From Rubellimicrobium sp. (lineage in GTDB: Bacteria; Pseudomonadota; Alphaproteobacteria; Rhodobacterales; Rhodobacteraceae): a stretch of 64,000 bases of DNA. The notes under the pieces were generated by a model, which saw only the letters and a list, made by a program, of their open reading frames with translations, had not been told where the DNA came from and did no database searches. The position numbers and the translations under genes are program-made. Where the stretch lies: positions 1 to 64,000 of the forward strand of contig JADYZU010000051.1 of NCBI GenBank assembly GCA_020852925.1, written 5' to 3'. Positions 36,167-46,740 of this stretch are shown piece by piece. Within the stretch, counting starts at the first letter, position 1; the number at the start of each line of letters is the position of its first letter.

Positions 36167-37278
36167 GGCATCGGCTCCGGCTGGGCGCAGGAGGTGGTCA
36201 TCGCCTGCGCGCCCGCCTGTTCGCCGGCGTTGTGGATGGCCAGCGTCACCTCGGTCAGGTGGAGCGCGTAATCCCCGGCCAGCCGGGGCGCGCGGCCCCG
36301 GGCGATGGCCTCGGCCATCTCGTGCGGGCCAAGGGCGAAATTCATCGCCGCCGCGCCCCGGGGCGCCACATGCGGATGCGCCGGCCCCGAGACGACGACC
36401 CGTCGCGCGATCGGCGATTCGATGAGCCGGCGGCGCAGCACCAGGCGACGGCGGAAGGTGACGCGGGCGGCGTTGTCCCAGGCCTCGGGCACGGTCAGGG
36501 TGCCCTTCTCGCCCACCACGCGCAGGCGGTGGTCATGGGGCGCCGCGATCGAGCAGGTCAGCCGCGCCACCACGCCCGAGTGGAAGAACAGCGTCGCGAC
36601 CGAGAAATCGGGCGCGCCCGTCGTGGCGGCGGGCTTGTCCGGAACCAGTTCGGCCGAGGCCGCGACCACCGTGCGCACCGGCCCGAAAAAGGCGATGAGC
36701 CACGACAGCCAGTAGCCCGCATGTTCAAGGGTGGCGCCGGTGCGGAATTCGTCGGCGACGGGCCAGGGCGCGCCGCTTTCGCTGCGCCACAGCGCGACCG
36801 GCGCCTGCGGGATGAACCCGTCGTCCATCTCGGCATAGACCACGACCGGCCGCCCGGCGATGCCGGCGCGCAGCGCCCGGCCCAGCGCCTGCGCCGCCTC
36901 GGACAGCACCGACGAGGGCGCCGAGGCCAGATGCACGCCCCGCGCCCGCGCCAGCGCGTGCAGATCGCGCGCCTCGGCCATGGTCAGGGTCATGGGCTTT
37001 TCCGACCAGACATGGACCCCGGCAGACAGAAGCGCGCGGCTGACCCCCGCGTGTTCGCCCGGGTTGGTGAGATTCAGCACCAGCGCGCCGCGCTGCCCCT
37101 GCGCGATCACCGCGGCCATGTCGGGCAGGGGCGGCACATGCCAATGCGCGCAGAAGGCCGCCTGACGCGCGGGGTCGCGGTCATGGGCGCCGGTCACGCG
37201 CATGTCCTTCATCACCGCGAAGGATCGCATGTAGAGATCGGCGACATAGCCGCAGCCGACCAGCACCACCGTCTTCAT
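36154..37278 (-). CDS. Gfo/Idh/MocA family oxidoreductase
   Basis: 374-residue NAD(P)-dependent oxidoreductase. The N-terminal VVLVGCGYVADLYMRSF is the Rossmann loop; the family lysine lies in VWSEKPMTLTMAEA; the C-terminal domain has FRTGATLEHAGYWLSWLIAFFG. The start was set at the ATG at 37276-37278, preceded by AGGGTGG, because it begins directly at the Rossmann strand; the longer open frame to 37518 overlaps the divergent WecG gene and is unsupported. It is the first gene of the minus-strand sugar-processing operon. Substrate probably a nucleotide-activated or lipid-linked sugar. Confidence 0.88.
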   Translation of the reverse strand: MKTVVLVGCGYVADLYMRSFAVMKDMRVTGAHDRDPARQAAFCAHWHVPPLPDMAAVIAQGQRGALVLNLTNPGEHAGVSRALLSAGVHVWSEKPMTLTMAEARDLHALARARGVHLASAPSSVLSEAAQALGRALRAGIAGRPVVVYAEMDDGFIPQAPVALWRSESGAPWPVADEFRTGATLEHAGYWLSWLIAFFGPVRTVVAASAELVPDKPAATTGAPDFSVATLFFHSGVVARLTCSIAAPHDHRLRVVGEKGTLTVPEAWDNAARVTFRRRLVLRRRLIESPIARRVVVSGPAHPHVAPRGAAAMNFALGPHEMAEAIARGRAPRLAGDYALHLTEVTLAIHNAGEQAGAQAMTTSCAQPEPMPWAV

Positions 37279-37354
37279 CGCCACCCTGCCCCGATCCCGC
37301 CCACGAATTGCCTTGCCCGCTGCCCTTTGCCGGTGAACCTTCTGGCGGACAAGC

Positions 37355-38167
37355 ATGGCAAGAGTTTGGCCCATGGCGGCGATTGTGCAAGAGACCGGCG
37401 AGGCGATGGAATTCCGCAGCGGCGCGGCGCGGGTGCGGGTGAATGCGCCCCTGCGGGCGGGGCTGCTGGCGGCGGTCGAGGCGCGCCTTGCGCGGGGCGA
37501 GGGATTCGCCATCGCCACGCTGAACCTGGACCATCTGGTGAAGCTGGCGCGCGATCCGGCCTTTGCCGGCGCCTATCGCGCGCAGGATTTCGTCACCGCC
37601 GACGGGCGGCCGGTGGTCTGGCTGGCGCGGCTGGCGGGGCAGCGGCTTGAACTGATCACGGGATCGGACCTGATCGTGCCGCTTCTGCACGTCGCGGCGG
37701 CACGTCAGGTCCGGGTCGGGCTGCTGGGCGCGACCGGGGCGACGCTGGCGGGCGCGGCGGAACGCCTGCGCGAGGCGATTCCCGGCCTCGACATCGCGCA
37801 ACAGATCGCGCCGCCCATGGGATTCGATCCCGATGGCGACGACGCGCGCGCCGCCCTTGCCGCGATGCAGGCGGCGGGGGTGGGCCTGTGCCTGCTGGCG
37901 CTGGGGGCGCCGAAACAGGAACGTCTGGCCGCGCGCGGGCGGGAACTGGCGCCGGGGATCGGGTTCGCCTCGATCGGGGCCGGCCTCGACTTCATCGCCG
38001 GAAGCCAGCGGCGCGCGCCGGCCTGGGTGCGGGCGATCGCGCTCGAGTGGCTGTGGCGGATGCTGTCGGACCCGCGCCGGCTGCTCCTGCGCTACCTGCG
38101 CGCGGCGATGATCCTGCCCGGACAGATGCGCAGCGCGCTGTCGCAAAGGCGCGGGACGCGGCCCTGA
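37355..38167 (+). CDS. WecG/TagA/CpsF-family glycosyltransferase (GT26)
   Basis: 270-residue GT26 enzyme, which adds N-acetylmannosamine, its uronic acid or a similar sugar to a lipid-linked acceptor at the inner membrane. Visible family motifs are ATLNLDHLVKLARDP, VTADGRPVVWLA, LITGSDLIVPLL, LLALGAPKQE and the basic C-terminal membrane-association segment RRAPAWVRAIALEWLWRML. Start is uncertain: ATG codons at 37355, 37373 and 37406 are in frame, and the last (MEFRSGAARV) fits the usual family start. It is divergent from the Gfo/Idh gene with a 76-base shared control region and is the last recognisable gene of the polysaccharide locus. Confidence 0.9.
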   Translation: MARVWPMAAIVQETGEAMEFRSGAARVRVNAPLRAGLLAAVEARLARGEGFAIATLNLDHLVKLARDPAFAGAYRAQDFVTADGRPVVWLARLAGQRLELITGSDLIVPLLHVAAARQVRVGLLGATGATLAGAAERLREAIPGLDIAQQIAPPMGFDPDGDDARAALAAMQAAGVGLCLLALGAPKQERLAARGRELAPGIGFASIGAGLDFIAGSQRRAPAWVRAIALEWLWRMLSDPRRLLLRYLRAAMILPGQMRSALSQRRGTRP

Positions 38168-38190
38168 CGGCGGCCTGCGGCTGATTTCCC

Positions 38191-38219
38191 CTTTTCGTGG
38201 CCGCAATCGCCGCTTATAC
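38191..38219 (+). promoter_or_regulatory. Candidate promoter of the leu leader-leuA transcript
   Basis: CTTTTC (38191-38196) and TTATAC (38214-38219) are 17 bases apart in a locally A+T-richer patch right after the WecG stop. A start a few bases downstream would place the leader-peptide ATG (38228) very near the 5' end of the RNA. The -35 match is weak. Confidence 0.4.
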
Positions 38220-38227
38220 CCCGGGGC

Positions 38228-38305
38228 ATGACCCACGCGCCCCTCCTTTCCGCCGCCCTGCCCGCCATCGGGCTGATCGGCCTGCTTCTTCTTAGCCGCC
38301 TCTGA
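38228..38305 (+). CDS. Leucine-rich leader peptide of leuA (putative attenuator)
   Basis: A 25-codon reading frame, ATG to TGA, lies 81 bases before leuA. Nine of its codons are leucine (CTC, CTT, CTG), ending with a run that reads GLLLLSRL before the stop; two isoleucine codons are also present. A leucine run just before the stop of a tiny frame directly upstream of leucine biosynthesis is the classical layout of a transcription attenuator leader, as in LeuL of enteric bacteria. The stop codon lies inside the first of two alternative RNA helices (38299-38334). No strong ribosome-binding site is visible (only CCGGGG), as expected if the transcript is nearly leaderless. This inference rests on layout, not on homology. 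Confidence 0.75.
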   Translation: MTHAPLLSAALPAIGLIGLLLLSRL

Positions 38306-38348
38306 GCGTGCCATCCCGGCGCGCCGCTCAGAGGGTCGCGCGCGCCGG
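38299..38348 (+). promoter_or_regulatory. Two mutually exclusive RNA helices of the leuA attenuator
   Basis: Helix 1 is a perfect 10-bp pairing, CCTCTGAGCG (38299-38308) with CGCTCAGAGG (38325-38334), and includes the leader stop codon. Helix 2 is a perfect 9-bp pairing, CCGGCGCGC (38316-38324) with GCGCGCCGG (38340-38348). The arms interleave, so both cannot form in one nested fold. A ribosome stalled at the leucine run or sitting on the stop codon would mask the first arm and shift the balance to helix 2. No U-run follows either helix, so the read-out may be Rho-dependent or translational rather than an intrinsic terminator. Confidence 0.65.
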
Positions 38349-38386
38349 ATCGAAGAAGCCCCCAGACGAAAGCAGGAAACGAACCG

Positions 38387-41166
<2,780 letters not shown>

Positions 41167-41185
41167 TCCCTGAAAGGGGAGGCCC

Positions 41186-42181
41186 TTGGCGCGCAACGGA
41201 TCAAGCGATGAATTCACCGGCCCGGTCCGCCGCCTTCTGGTGGGGCTGATCCTTGTCGTCTGCGTCGCCGCGCTGCTGGTCTGGCGGATCGACAACCCGC
41301 GGATGGAGCGGCTGCGCGCCGCCGTCGTGGACCGGGTGGTGCCGCCGATGGCCTGGGTGATGCGGCCGGTGACGGCCATGGTCACGCTGGTCTCGGACTT
41401 TCAGAGCTATACGCAGCTTTACGAACAGAATCAGGAACTGCGCCGCCAGTTGCAGCAGATGCGCGCCTGGCGCGAGGCGGCGCTTCAGCTTGATCAGGAA
41501 AACGCGCGGCTGCTTGAACTGAACAACGTGCGGCTCGATCCGGAACTGACCTGGATCACGGGCGTGGTGATGGCCGATTCGGGATCGCCGTTCCGGCAGT
41601 CGGTGCTGCTGAACGTGGGCGCGCGCGACGGCATTCTGGACGGCTGGGCGGCGGTGGACGGGCTGGGCCTGGTCGGGCGCATCTCGGGCGTGGGCGAGAG
41701 CACGGCGCGGGTCATGCTGCTGACCGATGCCTCGTCCAAGGTGGCGGTGACGATCCAGCCTTCGGGACAGCGGGCGATCCTGTCGGGGGACAACAGTTTC
41801 TATCCGGTGCTCGACTTCATCGAATCGGCCGATGCGGTCCGGCCCGGCGATCAGGTGACGACCTCGGGCGACGGCGGGCTGTTCCCGCCGGACCTGCCGG
41901 TGGGGACGGTCGCCCTTGGCACCGACCAGCGGCTGCGGCTGCGGCTGCTGGCGGATTACCAGCGCCTCGAATTCCTGCGGGTGCTGCGCTCGGGCGAGCG
42001 TGAGCGGATCCTTGACCCGGGCGGGCTTCTGATTCCGCCGGGGGGGGTGACGGCCCTGCCCGGGGTGGATGCCGGCCCCGCGCGCAGCGCCGACGGCCTG
42101 CCGATCCCGCCAACCCGGCCCCCTGCCCCCGATGCCGCCACGGGCACCGCCCCCCCCGCGACCGAGGCCGGCGATGGCTGA
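41186..42181 (+). CDS. mreC: Rod shape-determining protein MreC
   Basis: 331-residue bitopic periplasmic scaffold protein that activates PBP2. A membrane helix at about 16-34 (LLVGLILVVCVAALLVW) is followed by a coiled coil at about 70-105 (NQELRRQLQQMRAWREAALQLDQENARLLEL) and the two beta-barrel halves, with GLVGRISGVGESTARVMLLTD and VTTSGDGGLFPPDLPVGTV as MreC signatures. A proline/alanine-rich C-terminal tail follows. Start is a TTG preceded by a very strong AAAGGGGAGG, chosen because no ATG or GTG with a ribosome-binding site lies nearby. The 3' end overlaps mreD by 8 bases. Confidence 0.95.
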   Translation: MARNGSSDEFTGPVRRLLVGLILVVCVAALLVWRIDNPRMERLRAAVVDRVVPPMAWVMRPVTAMVTLVSDFQSYTQLYEQNQELRRQLQQMRAWREAALQLDQENARLLELNNVRLDPELTWITGVVMADSGSPFRQSVLLNVGARDGILDGWAAVDGLGLVGRISGVGESTARVMLLTDASSKVAVTIQPSGQRAILSGDNSFYPVLDFIESADAVRPGDQVTTSGDGGLFPPDLPVGTVALGTDQRLRLRLLADYQRLEFLRVLRSGERERILDPGGLLIPPGGVTALPGVDAGPARSADGLPIPPTRPPAPDAATGTAPPATEAGDG

Positions 42182-42713
42182 TGTGGTGGACAGCCGGCCC
42201 TGGCTGGGCCGGATCATCTGGCCGGTGCTGTTCGCGGTGCTGGTCATGGGCGCGCTGCTGCCGTTCGACGCGATTCCGCCGGTCTGGGTCGGGCCGGACC
42301 TGCCCCTTGCGCTGACACTGGTGTGGGTGGTGCGGCGCCCGGATCTGGTGCCGGTGCCGGTGATCGCGCTGGCCTGGTTTCTGGCGGATCTGCTGCTTCA
42401 GCGGCCGCCCGGCCTCATGACGCTGCTGGTCGTCCTGCTGAGCGAGACCCTGCGGCGCCACAACAGCGCATTGCGGGGGCTGCCGTTCCTGCTCGAATGG
42501 CTGGCGGTCAGCGCCGGGATCATCGCCGTCACCATCGCCTTTCGCGTCGTCCTTGCCGTGCTGCTGACGCCGCAGGCGCCGCTGGGACTGTCGCTCATGC
42601 AGATGGTGATGACCATGATCGCCTGGCCCGTGGTGGCGCTGGTGGCGCGGATCTTCTTCGGCATCACCCGCGCAGCACCGGGTGAGGTGGACGCATTGGG
42701 ACGGCCGATATGA
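42174..42713 (+). CDS. mreD: Rod shape-determining protein MreD
   Basis: 179-residue integral membrane protein with about five hydrophobic helices (for example IIWPVLFAVLVMGALLPF, VIALAWFLADLLL and MIAWPVVALVARIFFG), matching the size and topology of MreD, which links MreC to the RodA-PBP2 synthase. Sequence conservation in this family is low, so the call rests on topology and its place between mreC and mrdA. Start set at the ATG at 42174, overlapping the mreC stop; its own stop overlaps mrdA by ATGA. Confidence 0.88.
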   Translation: MADVVDSRPWLGRIIWPVLFAVLVMGALLPFDAIPPVWVGPDLPLALTLVWVVRRPDLVPVPVIALAWFLADLLLQRPPGLMTLLVVLLSETLRRHNSALRGLPFLLEWLAVSAGIIAVTIAFRVVLAVLLTPQAPLGLSLMQMVMTMIAWPVVALVARIFFGITRAAPGEVDALGRPI

Positions 42714-44671
42714 GACTTGATTTCCGTTCCCGCCAGCAACTGCGCGAGCAATCCGAGATCCCCCGCCAGCTTGGCCGGCGCGGCCTGCTGATCGGGGGAC
42801 TCCAGCTTGTCACGGCGGGGGTGATCCTGGGGCGGATGCATCACCTTCAGGTCGATCAGGCCGACGAATTCCGCCTGCTGGCCGAAGAGAACCGCGTCAA
42901 CTTCCGCCTGATCCCGCCGGCGCGCGGCCTCATCCACGACATCAACGGCATCCCGCTGGCGGTGAACGAACAGAACTACCGCATCGTCCTTGTGCGCGAG
43001 GATGCGGGCGACGTGGCCCGGGCCCTTGAGCGTCTGGGACAGGTGGTGGCGCTGTCGCCCGAGGCGGTGGCGCGCACCATCGAGGAAAGCGCGCGTTCCT
43101 CGCCCTTCGTGCCGATCACGGTCATGGAGCGCGTCTCGTGGGAGGATGTCGCGCGCGTGACGATGAATGCCCCCGCCCTGCCGGGGATCAGCGCCGAAGT
43201 GGGCCTGTCGCGCGCCTATCCGCGCGGGGCGGATACCGCGCATGTCGTGGGCTATGTCGGCCCGGTCAGCGACTATGACCTGAGCCAGATGGAAGACCCC
43301 GACCCCCTCATGCGCATCCCGCGCTTCCAGATCGGCAAGACCGGGGTCGAGGCGCGGCTTGAGGATACGTTGCGCGGCGAGGCGGGCACCCGCCGCATCG
43401 AGGTGAACGCGGTCGGCCGGATCATGCGCGAACTCGACCGGGTCGAGGGGGTGGCCGGCAAGGACGTGCAACTCACCCTCGATGCGCGGCTTCAGGCCTA
43501 TGTCGAGGCCCGGCTGGAAACCGAAGCCTCGGCCTCGGTCGTGGTGCTCGACTGCCAGACCGGCGACATCCGCGCGGTCGGCAATACCCCGACCTTCGAT
43601 CCGAACCTGTTCGTGCGCGGGATCTCCTCGGCCGACTGGACGGCACTGAACGAGAACCCCTTTCGCCCGCTGTCGGCCAAGGCGGTGCAGGGCACCTATC
43701 CGCCCGGTTCCACCTTCAAGATGGTGACCGCGCTTGCCGCGCTCACCGCGGGCGTGGTGGACCCGGACGAAACCGTGCGCTGCAACGGCTATACCGAAAT
43801 CTCGGGCACGCGGTTCCATTGCTGGCGGTCCTCGGGCCACGGCAACGTCACGCTGAACGCCAGCCTCCAGCAAAGCTGCGACTGCTACTATTACGAGGTC
43901 GGCCAGCGCGCGACCATCGACAACATCGCCGCCATGGCCCGGCTTCTGGGCCTGGGCGTGCGCCATGACCTGCCGATGTCGGCGGTGGCGCAGGGCCTTG
44001 CCCCGGACCGGGCCTGGAAGATCGAGGTGCGGGGCGAGGACTGGCGCGTGGGCGATACGGTGAACGCCTCGATCGGGCAGGGCTATGTCCTGGCCTCGCC
44101 GCTGCAACTGGCGGTGATGACGGCGCGCATCGCCACCGGCCTGGACATCCGGCCGCGCCTGGTCCATCGCATCGGCGGGATCGAACAGCCCTCGGGCCGC
44201 GGTGGCAGTCTGGGCCTGAACGAGAACCACCTGCTGCGCATCCGGCAGGGCATGTTCGACGTGCTGAACTCGGATCGCGGCACCGCCCGCGAAAGCCGGG
44301 TCGTGGCCGACGGGCTGCGCCTGGCCGGCAAGACCGGGACAAGTCAGGTGCGCCGCATCACCCCCGAGGAGCGCGCGCGCGGCGTCACCTCGAACGACCA
44401 GCTTCCGTGGGAGCGGCGCGACCATGCGCTGTGGGTGAATTTCGCCCCCTTCGACAACCCGCGATTTGCCGTGGCGGTGGTGGTCGAACATGGCGGCGGC
44501 GGCTCGACCGCAGCGGCGCCGATCGGGCGCGACGTGACCTTGCAGGCGATCTACGACGGCGATCCCCCGCTCGAGGCCTACCCCGCCAACTGGCGCGCCC
44601 GCATCCGCGACCAGCAGGAACGCATCCGGACCCGGCTTGCCGGCGCGGCGGCGGGCGGGGAACGGGCATGA
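42710..44671 (+). CDS. mrdA: Penicillin-binding protein 2 (peptidoglycan D,D-transpeptidase)
   Basis: 653-residue class B PBP that cross-links new peptidoglycan during elongation with RodA. The N-terminal membrane helix is at about 25-42; the dimerisation/pedestal domain starts ENRVNFRLIPPARGLIHDINGIPLA. The transpeptidase motifs are all present: STFK with Ser334 as nucleophile, SCD at 389-391 in place of SxN, and KTGT at 541-544. The C-terminal tail is short and charged. Overlaps mreD and rodA by ATGA at either end. Full length for PBP2 (about 630). Confidence 0.97.
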   Translation: MRLDFRSRQQLREQSEIPRQLGRRGLLIGGLQLVTAGVILGRMHHLQVDQADEFRLLAEENRVNFRLIPPARGLIHDINGIPLAVNEQNYRIVLVREDAGDVARALERLGQVVALSPEAVARTIEESARSSPFVPITVMERVSWEDVARVTMNAPALPGISAEVGLSRAYPRGADTAHVVGYVGPVSDYDLSQMEDPDPLMRIPRFQIGKTGVEARLEDTLRGEAGTRRIEVNAVGRIMRELDRVEGVAGKDVQLTLDARLQAYVEARLETEASASVVVLDCQTGDIRAVGNTPTFDPNLFVRGISSADWTALNENPFRPLSAKAVQGTYPPGSTFKMVTALAALTAGVVDPDETVRCNGYTEISGTRFHCWRSSGHGNVTLNASLQQSCDCYYYEVGQRATIDNIAAMARLLGLGVRHDLPMSAVAQGLAPDRAWKIEVRGEDWRVGDTVNASIGQGYVLASPLQLAVMTARIATGLDIRPRLVHRIGGIEQPSGRGGSLGLNENHLLRIRQGMFDVLNSDRGTARESRVVADGLRLAGKTGTSQVRRITPEERARGVTSNDQLPWERRDHALWVNFAPFDNPRFAVAVVVEHGGGGSTAAAPIGRDVTLQAIYDGDPPLEAYPANWRARIRDQQERIRTRLAGAAAGGERA

Positions 44672-45807
44672 GCTATCTCGATTCCGGTTGGGGCCATGCG
44701 CCCGGCGGGCTGCGCAAGCTGCTCTACATCAACTGGCCGCTGGTGCTGCTTCTGGGGGCGGTCTGCGCGATCGGGGTGCTCATGCTCTACTCGATCGCCG
44801 GCGGCAATGCCGCGACCTGGGCCGCGCCGCAGGGACGGCGGGTGCTGGCGGGCATGGCGGGGATGCTGGTGATGGCGCTGATCCCGATCGGGTTCTGGCG
44901 CGGCCTGTCGGTGCTGACCTATGCGATCTGCCTCGGGCTTCTGGTCATGGCCGAGTTCATGGGCGAGGTGCGCATGGGCGCGCAACGCTGGCTCGATCTG
45001 GGGCCGGTACAGATCCAGCCCTCGGAAATGGCCAAGATCGGCCTCGTCATGATCCTTGCGGTCTATTACGACTGGCTGCCGGCGCGGCGGGTGTCGCATC
45101 CGTTCTGGGTGCTGGTGCCGGTTGCCCTCATCGTCGCGCCGACGCTGCTGATCCTGGCGCAGCCCAATCTGGGAACCGCGCTCATCACGGTGATGATCGG
45201 CGCGGCGGTGATGTTCGCAGCCGGGGTGCACTGGCTTTACTTCGCGACGGTGATCGGCGGGGTCTCGGGGGCGGTCTGGGCGGTGCTGGCCTCGCGCGGG
45301 ACCGACTGGCAACTGATCCACGACTACCAGTTCCGCCGCATCGACACCTTCCTCGACCCGTCGAACGATCCGCTGGGGGCCGGCTACAACATCACCCAGG
45401 CCAAGATCGCGCTGGGATCGGGCGGCTGGACCGGGCGCGGCTTCATGCAGGGCACGCAGTCGCGGCTGAACTTCCTGCCGGAAAAGCACACCGATTTCAT
45501 CTTCAACACCCTGGCCGAGGAATTCGGCTTTCTCGGATCTGCCGCGCTCTTGCTGCTCTATCTGCTGATCCTGGGGTTCTGCCTGGCCACCGCGCTGACC
45601 AACCGCGACCGCTATTCGGCATTGCTGACCATCGGCATCGCCACAAGCTTTTTCCTGCTCTTCGCGGTGAACATGCTGATGGTGACGGGCTTTGCCCCGG
45701 TGGTGGGCGTGCCGCTGCCGCTGGTAAGCTGGGGCGGATCGTCGATGATCGTCCTCTTGCTGAGCTTTGGCCTGATCCAGAGCGCGCATGTCCACAAGGT
45801 GCGGTGA
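44668..45807 (+). CDS. rodA: Peptidoglycan glycosyltransferase RodA
   Basis: 379-residue SEDS polymerase with about ten membrane helices that polymerises lipid II into glycan strands with PBP2. Family features are the GAQRWLDLGPVQIQPSEMAKIGLV segment, LAQPNLGTALI, the large loop with NDPLGAGYNITQAKIALGSGG and the EKHTDFIFNTLAEEFG segment, which contains the essential Asp, and the C-terminal GVPLPLVSWGGSSM. Start set at the ATG overlapping the mrdA stop; a longer upstream open frame is antisense-like. Its stop overlaps the next gene by TGATG. Confidence 0.97.
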   Translation: MSYLDSGWGHAPGGLRKLLYINWPLVLLLGAVCAIGVLMLYSIAGGNAATWAAPQGRRVLAGMAGMLVMALIPIGFWRGLSVLTYAICLGLLVMAEFMGEVRMGAQRWLDLGPVQIQPSEMAKIGLVMILAVYYDWLPARRVSHPFWVLVPVALIVAPTLLILAQPNLGTALITVMIGAAVMFAAGVHWLYFATVIGGVSGAVWAVLASRGTDWQLIHDYQFRRIDTFLDPSNDPLGAGYNITQAKIALGSGGWTGRGFMQGTQSRLNFLPEKHTDFIFNTLAEEFGFLGSAALLLLYLLILGFCLATALTNRDRYSALLTIGIATSFFLLFAVNMLMVTGFAPVVGVPLPLVSWGGSSMIVLLLSFGLIQSAHVHKVR

Positions 45808-46736
45808 TGGTGAACGTCCTTCTGTCCGGCAGCAGGGTGTGCCGCCATTTTGCCGCCCCGCTCGGGCGCGAGTTGCGCGCGCGCGGGGTCGATGCGGTGC
45901 TCTCGCCCGACCATGGCCCCGAGGCGGCCGATTACATCGTCCTCGATCCCTCCGGCCCCCTGCGTGACTTCACGCCCTACCGCCGGGTGCGCGCCGTGCT
46001 CTCCACCTGGGCCGGGGCCGAGGTCTTTGCCACCAACGCCACCCTGACCCAGCCCCTTGCCCGCATGGTCGATCCGGCGATGACGCGGGGGATGACGGAA
46101 TATGTGGTGGCCCATGCGATGCGCCACCACATCGGCCTTGATGCCCATGTGCGCGGCCTTGGTGGCGAATGGCAACAGGTGCTGCCGCCCCTGGCCCCGG
46201 AACGGCCGGTGACGGTGCTGGGCCTGGGGGAAATGGGCCGCGCGGCGGCGGCGGCGCTCTCGGCCCTCGGGTTCCCGGTCACGGGCTGGAGCAGGACGCC
46301 CCGCCCGCTGTCCTGGCTGGCGCAGAGCCTGTCAGGGTCCGCCGGCCTGCATGCGGCGCTGGCGGGGGCGCAGATCCTCGTCATCCTGCTGCCGCTGACT
46401 CCGGGGACGGAAAACCTGCTGGGCCAGACCGAATTCGCCTGCCTCGCCCCCGGCGCCCGGATCATCAACGCCGCGCGCGGCCCGATCATCGACGACGGCG
46501 CGCTGCTGGCCGCGCTTGAATCCGGACAGGTGGGGCACGCCACCCTCGACGTGTTCCGGCAGGAACCGCTGCCCCCCGATCACCCGTTCTGGCACCACCC
46601 GCGCGTCACCGTCACCCCCCATGTCGCGGCCGAGACCCGCCCCGACAGCGCCGCCGCCGTCCTGGCCGAGAACATCGCCCGCGTCGAACGCGGCGAGCCG
46701 CTGCTCAACCGCGTGGACCGCGCCGCCGGCTACTGA
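45807..46736 (+). CDS. ghrA: D-isomer-specific 2-hydroxyacid dehydrogenase (GhrA-like glyoxylate/hydroxypyruvate reductase)
   Basis: 309-residue NAD(P)-dependent dehydrogenase. VTVLGLGEMGRAAAAALSALGFPVTGWSRT is the Rossmann loop; INAARGPIID holds the substrate-binding Arg, DVFRQEPLPPDHPFW the catalytic Glu and VTPHVAAET the catalytic His. The WSR turn after the Rossmann fold and the length match the GhrA branch, which reduces glyoxylate and hydroxypyruvate. It starts one base inside the rodA stop (TGATG), so a metabolic enzyme is translationally coupled to the cell-shape operon; whether this has meaning is unclear. It converges with polA, the stops being 4 bases apart. Confidence 0.88.
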   Translation: MVNVLLSGSRVCRHFAAPLGRELRARGVDAVLSPDHGPEAADYIVLDPSGPLRDFTPYRRVRAVLSTWAGAEVFATNATLTQPLARMVDPAMTRGMTEYVVAHAMRHHIGLDAHVRGLGGEWQQVLPPLAPERPVTVLGLGEMGRAAAAALSALGFPVTGWSRTPRPLSWLAQSLSGSAGLHAALAGAQILVILLPLTPGTENLLGQTEFACLAPGARIINAARGPIIDDGALLAALESGQVGHATLDVFRQEPLPPDHPFWHHPRVTVTPHVAAETRPDSAAAVLAENIARVERGEPLLNRVDRAAGY

Positions 46737-46740
46737 GGCC

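Noticed and set aside
37279-37518. N-terminal extension of the Gfo/Idh gene
   Set aside because: Overlaps the divergent WecG gene and lacks family similarity; a good ribosome-binding site lies at 37278.
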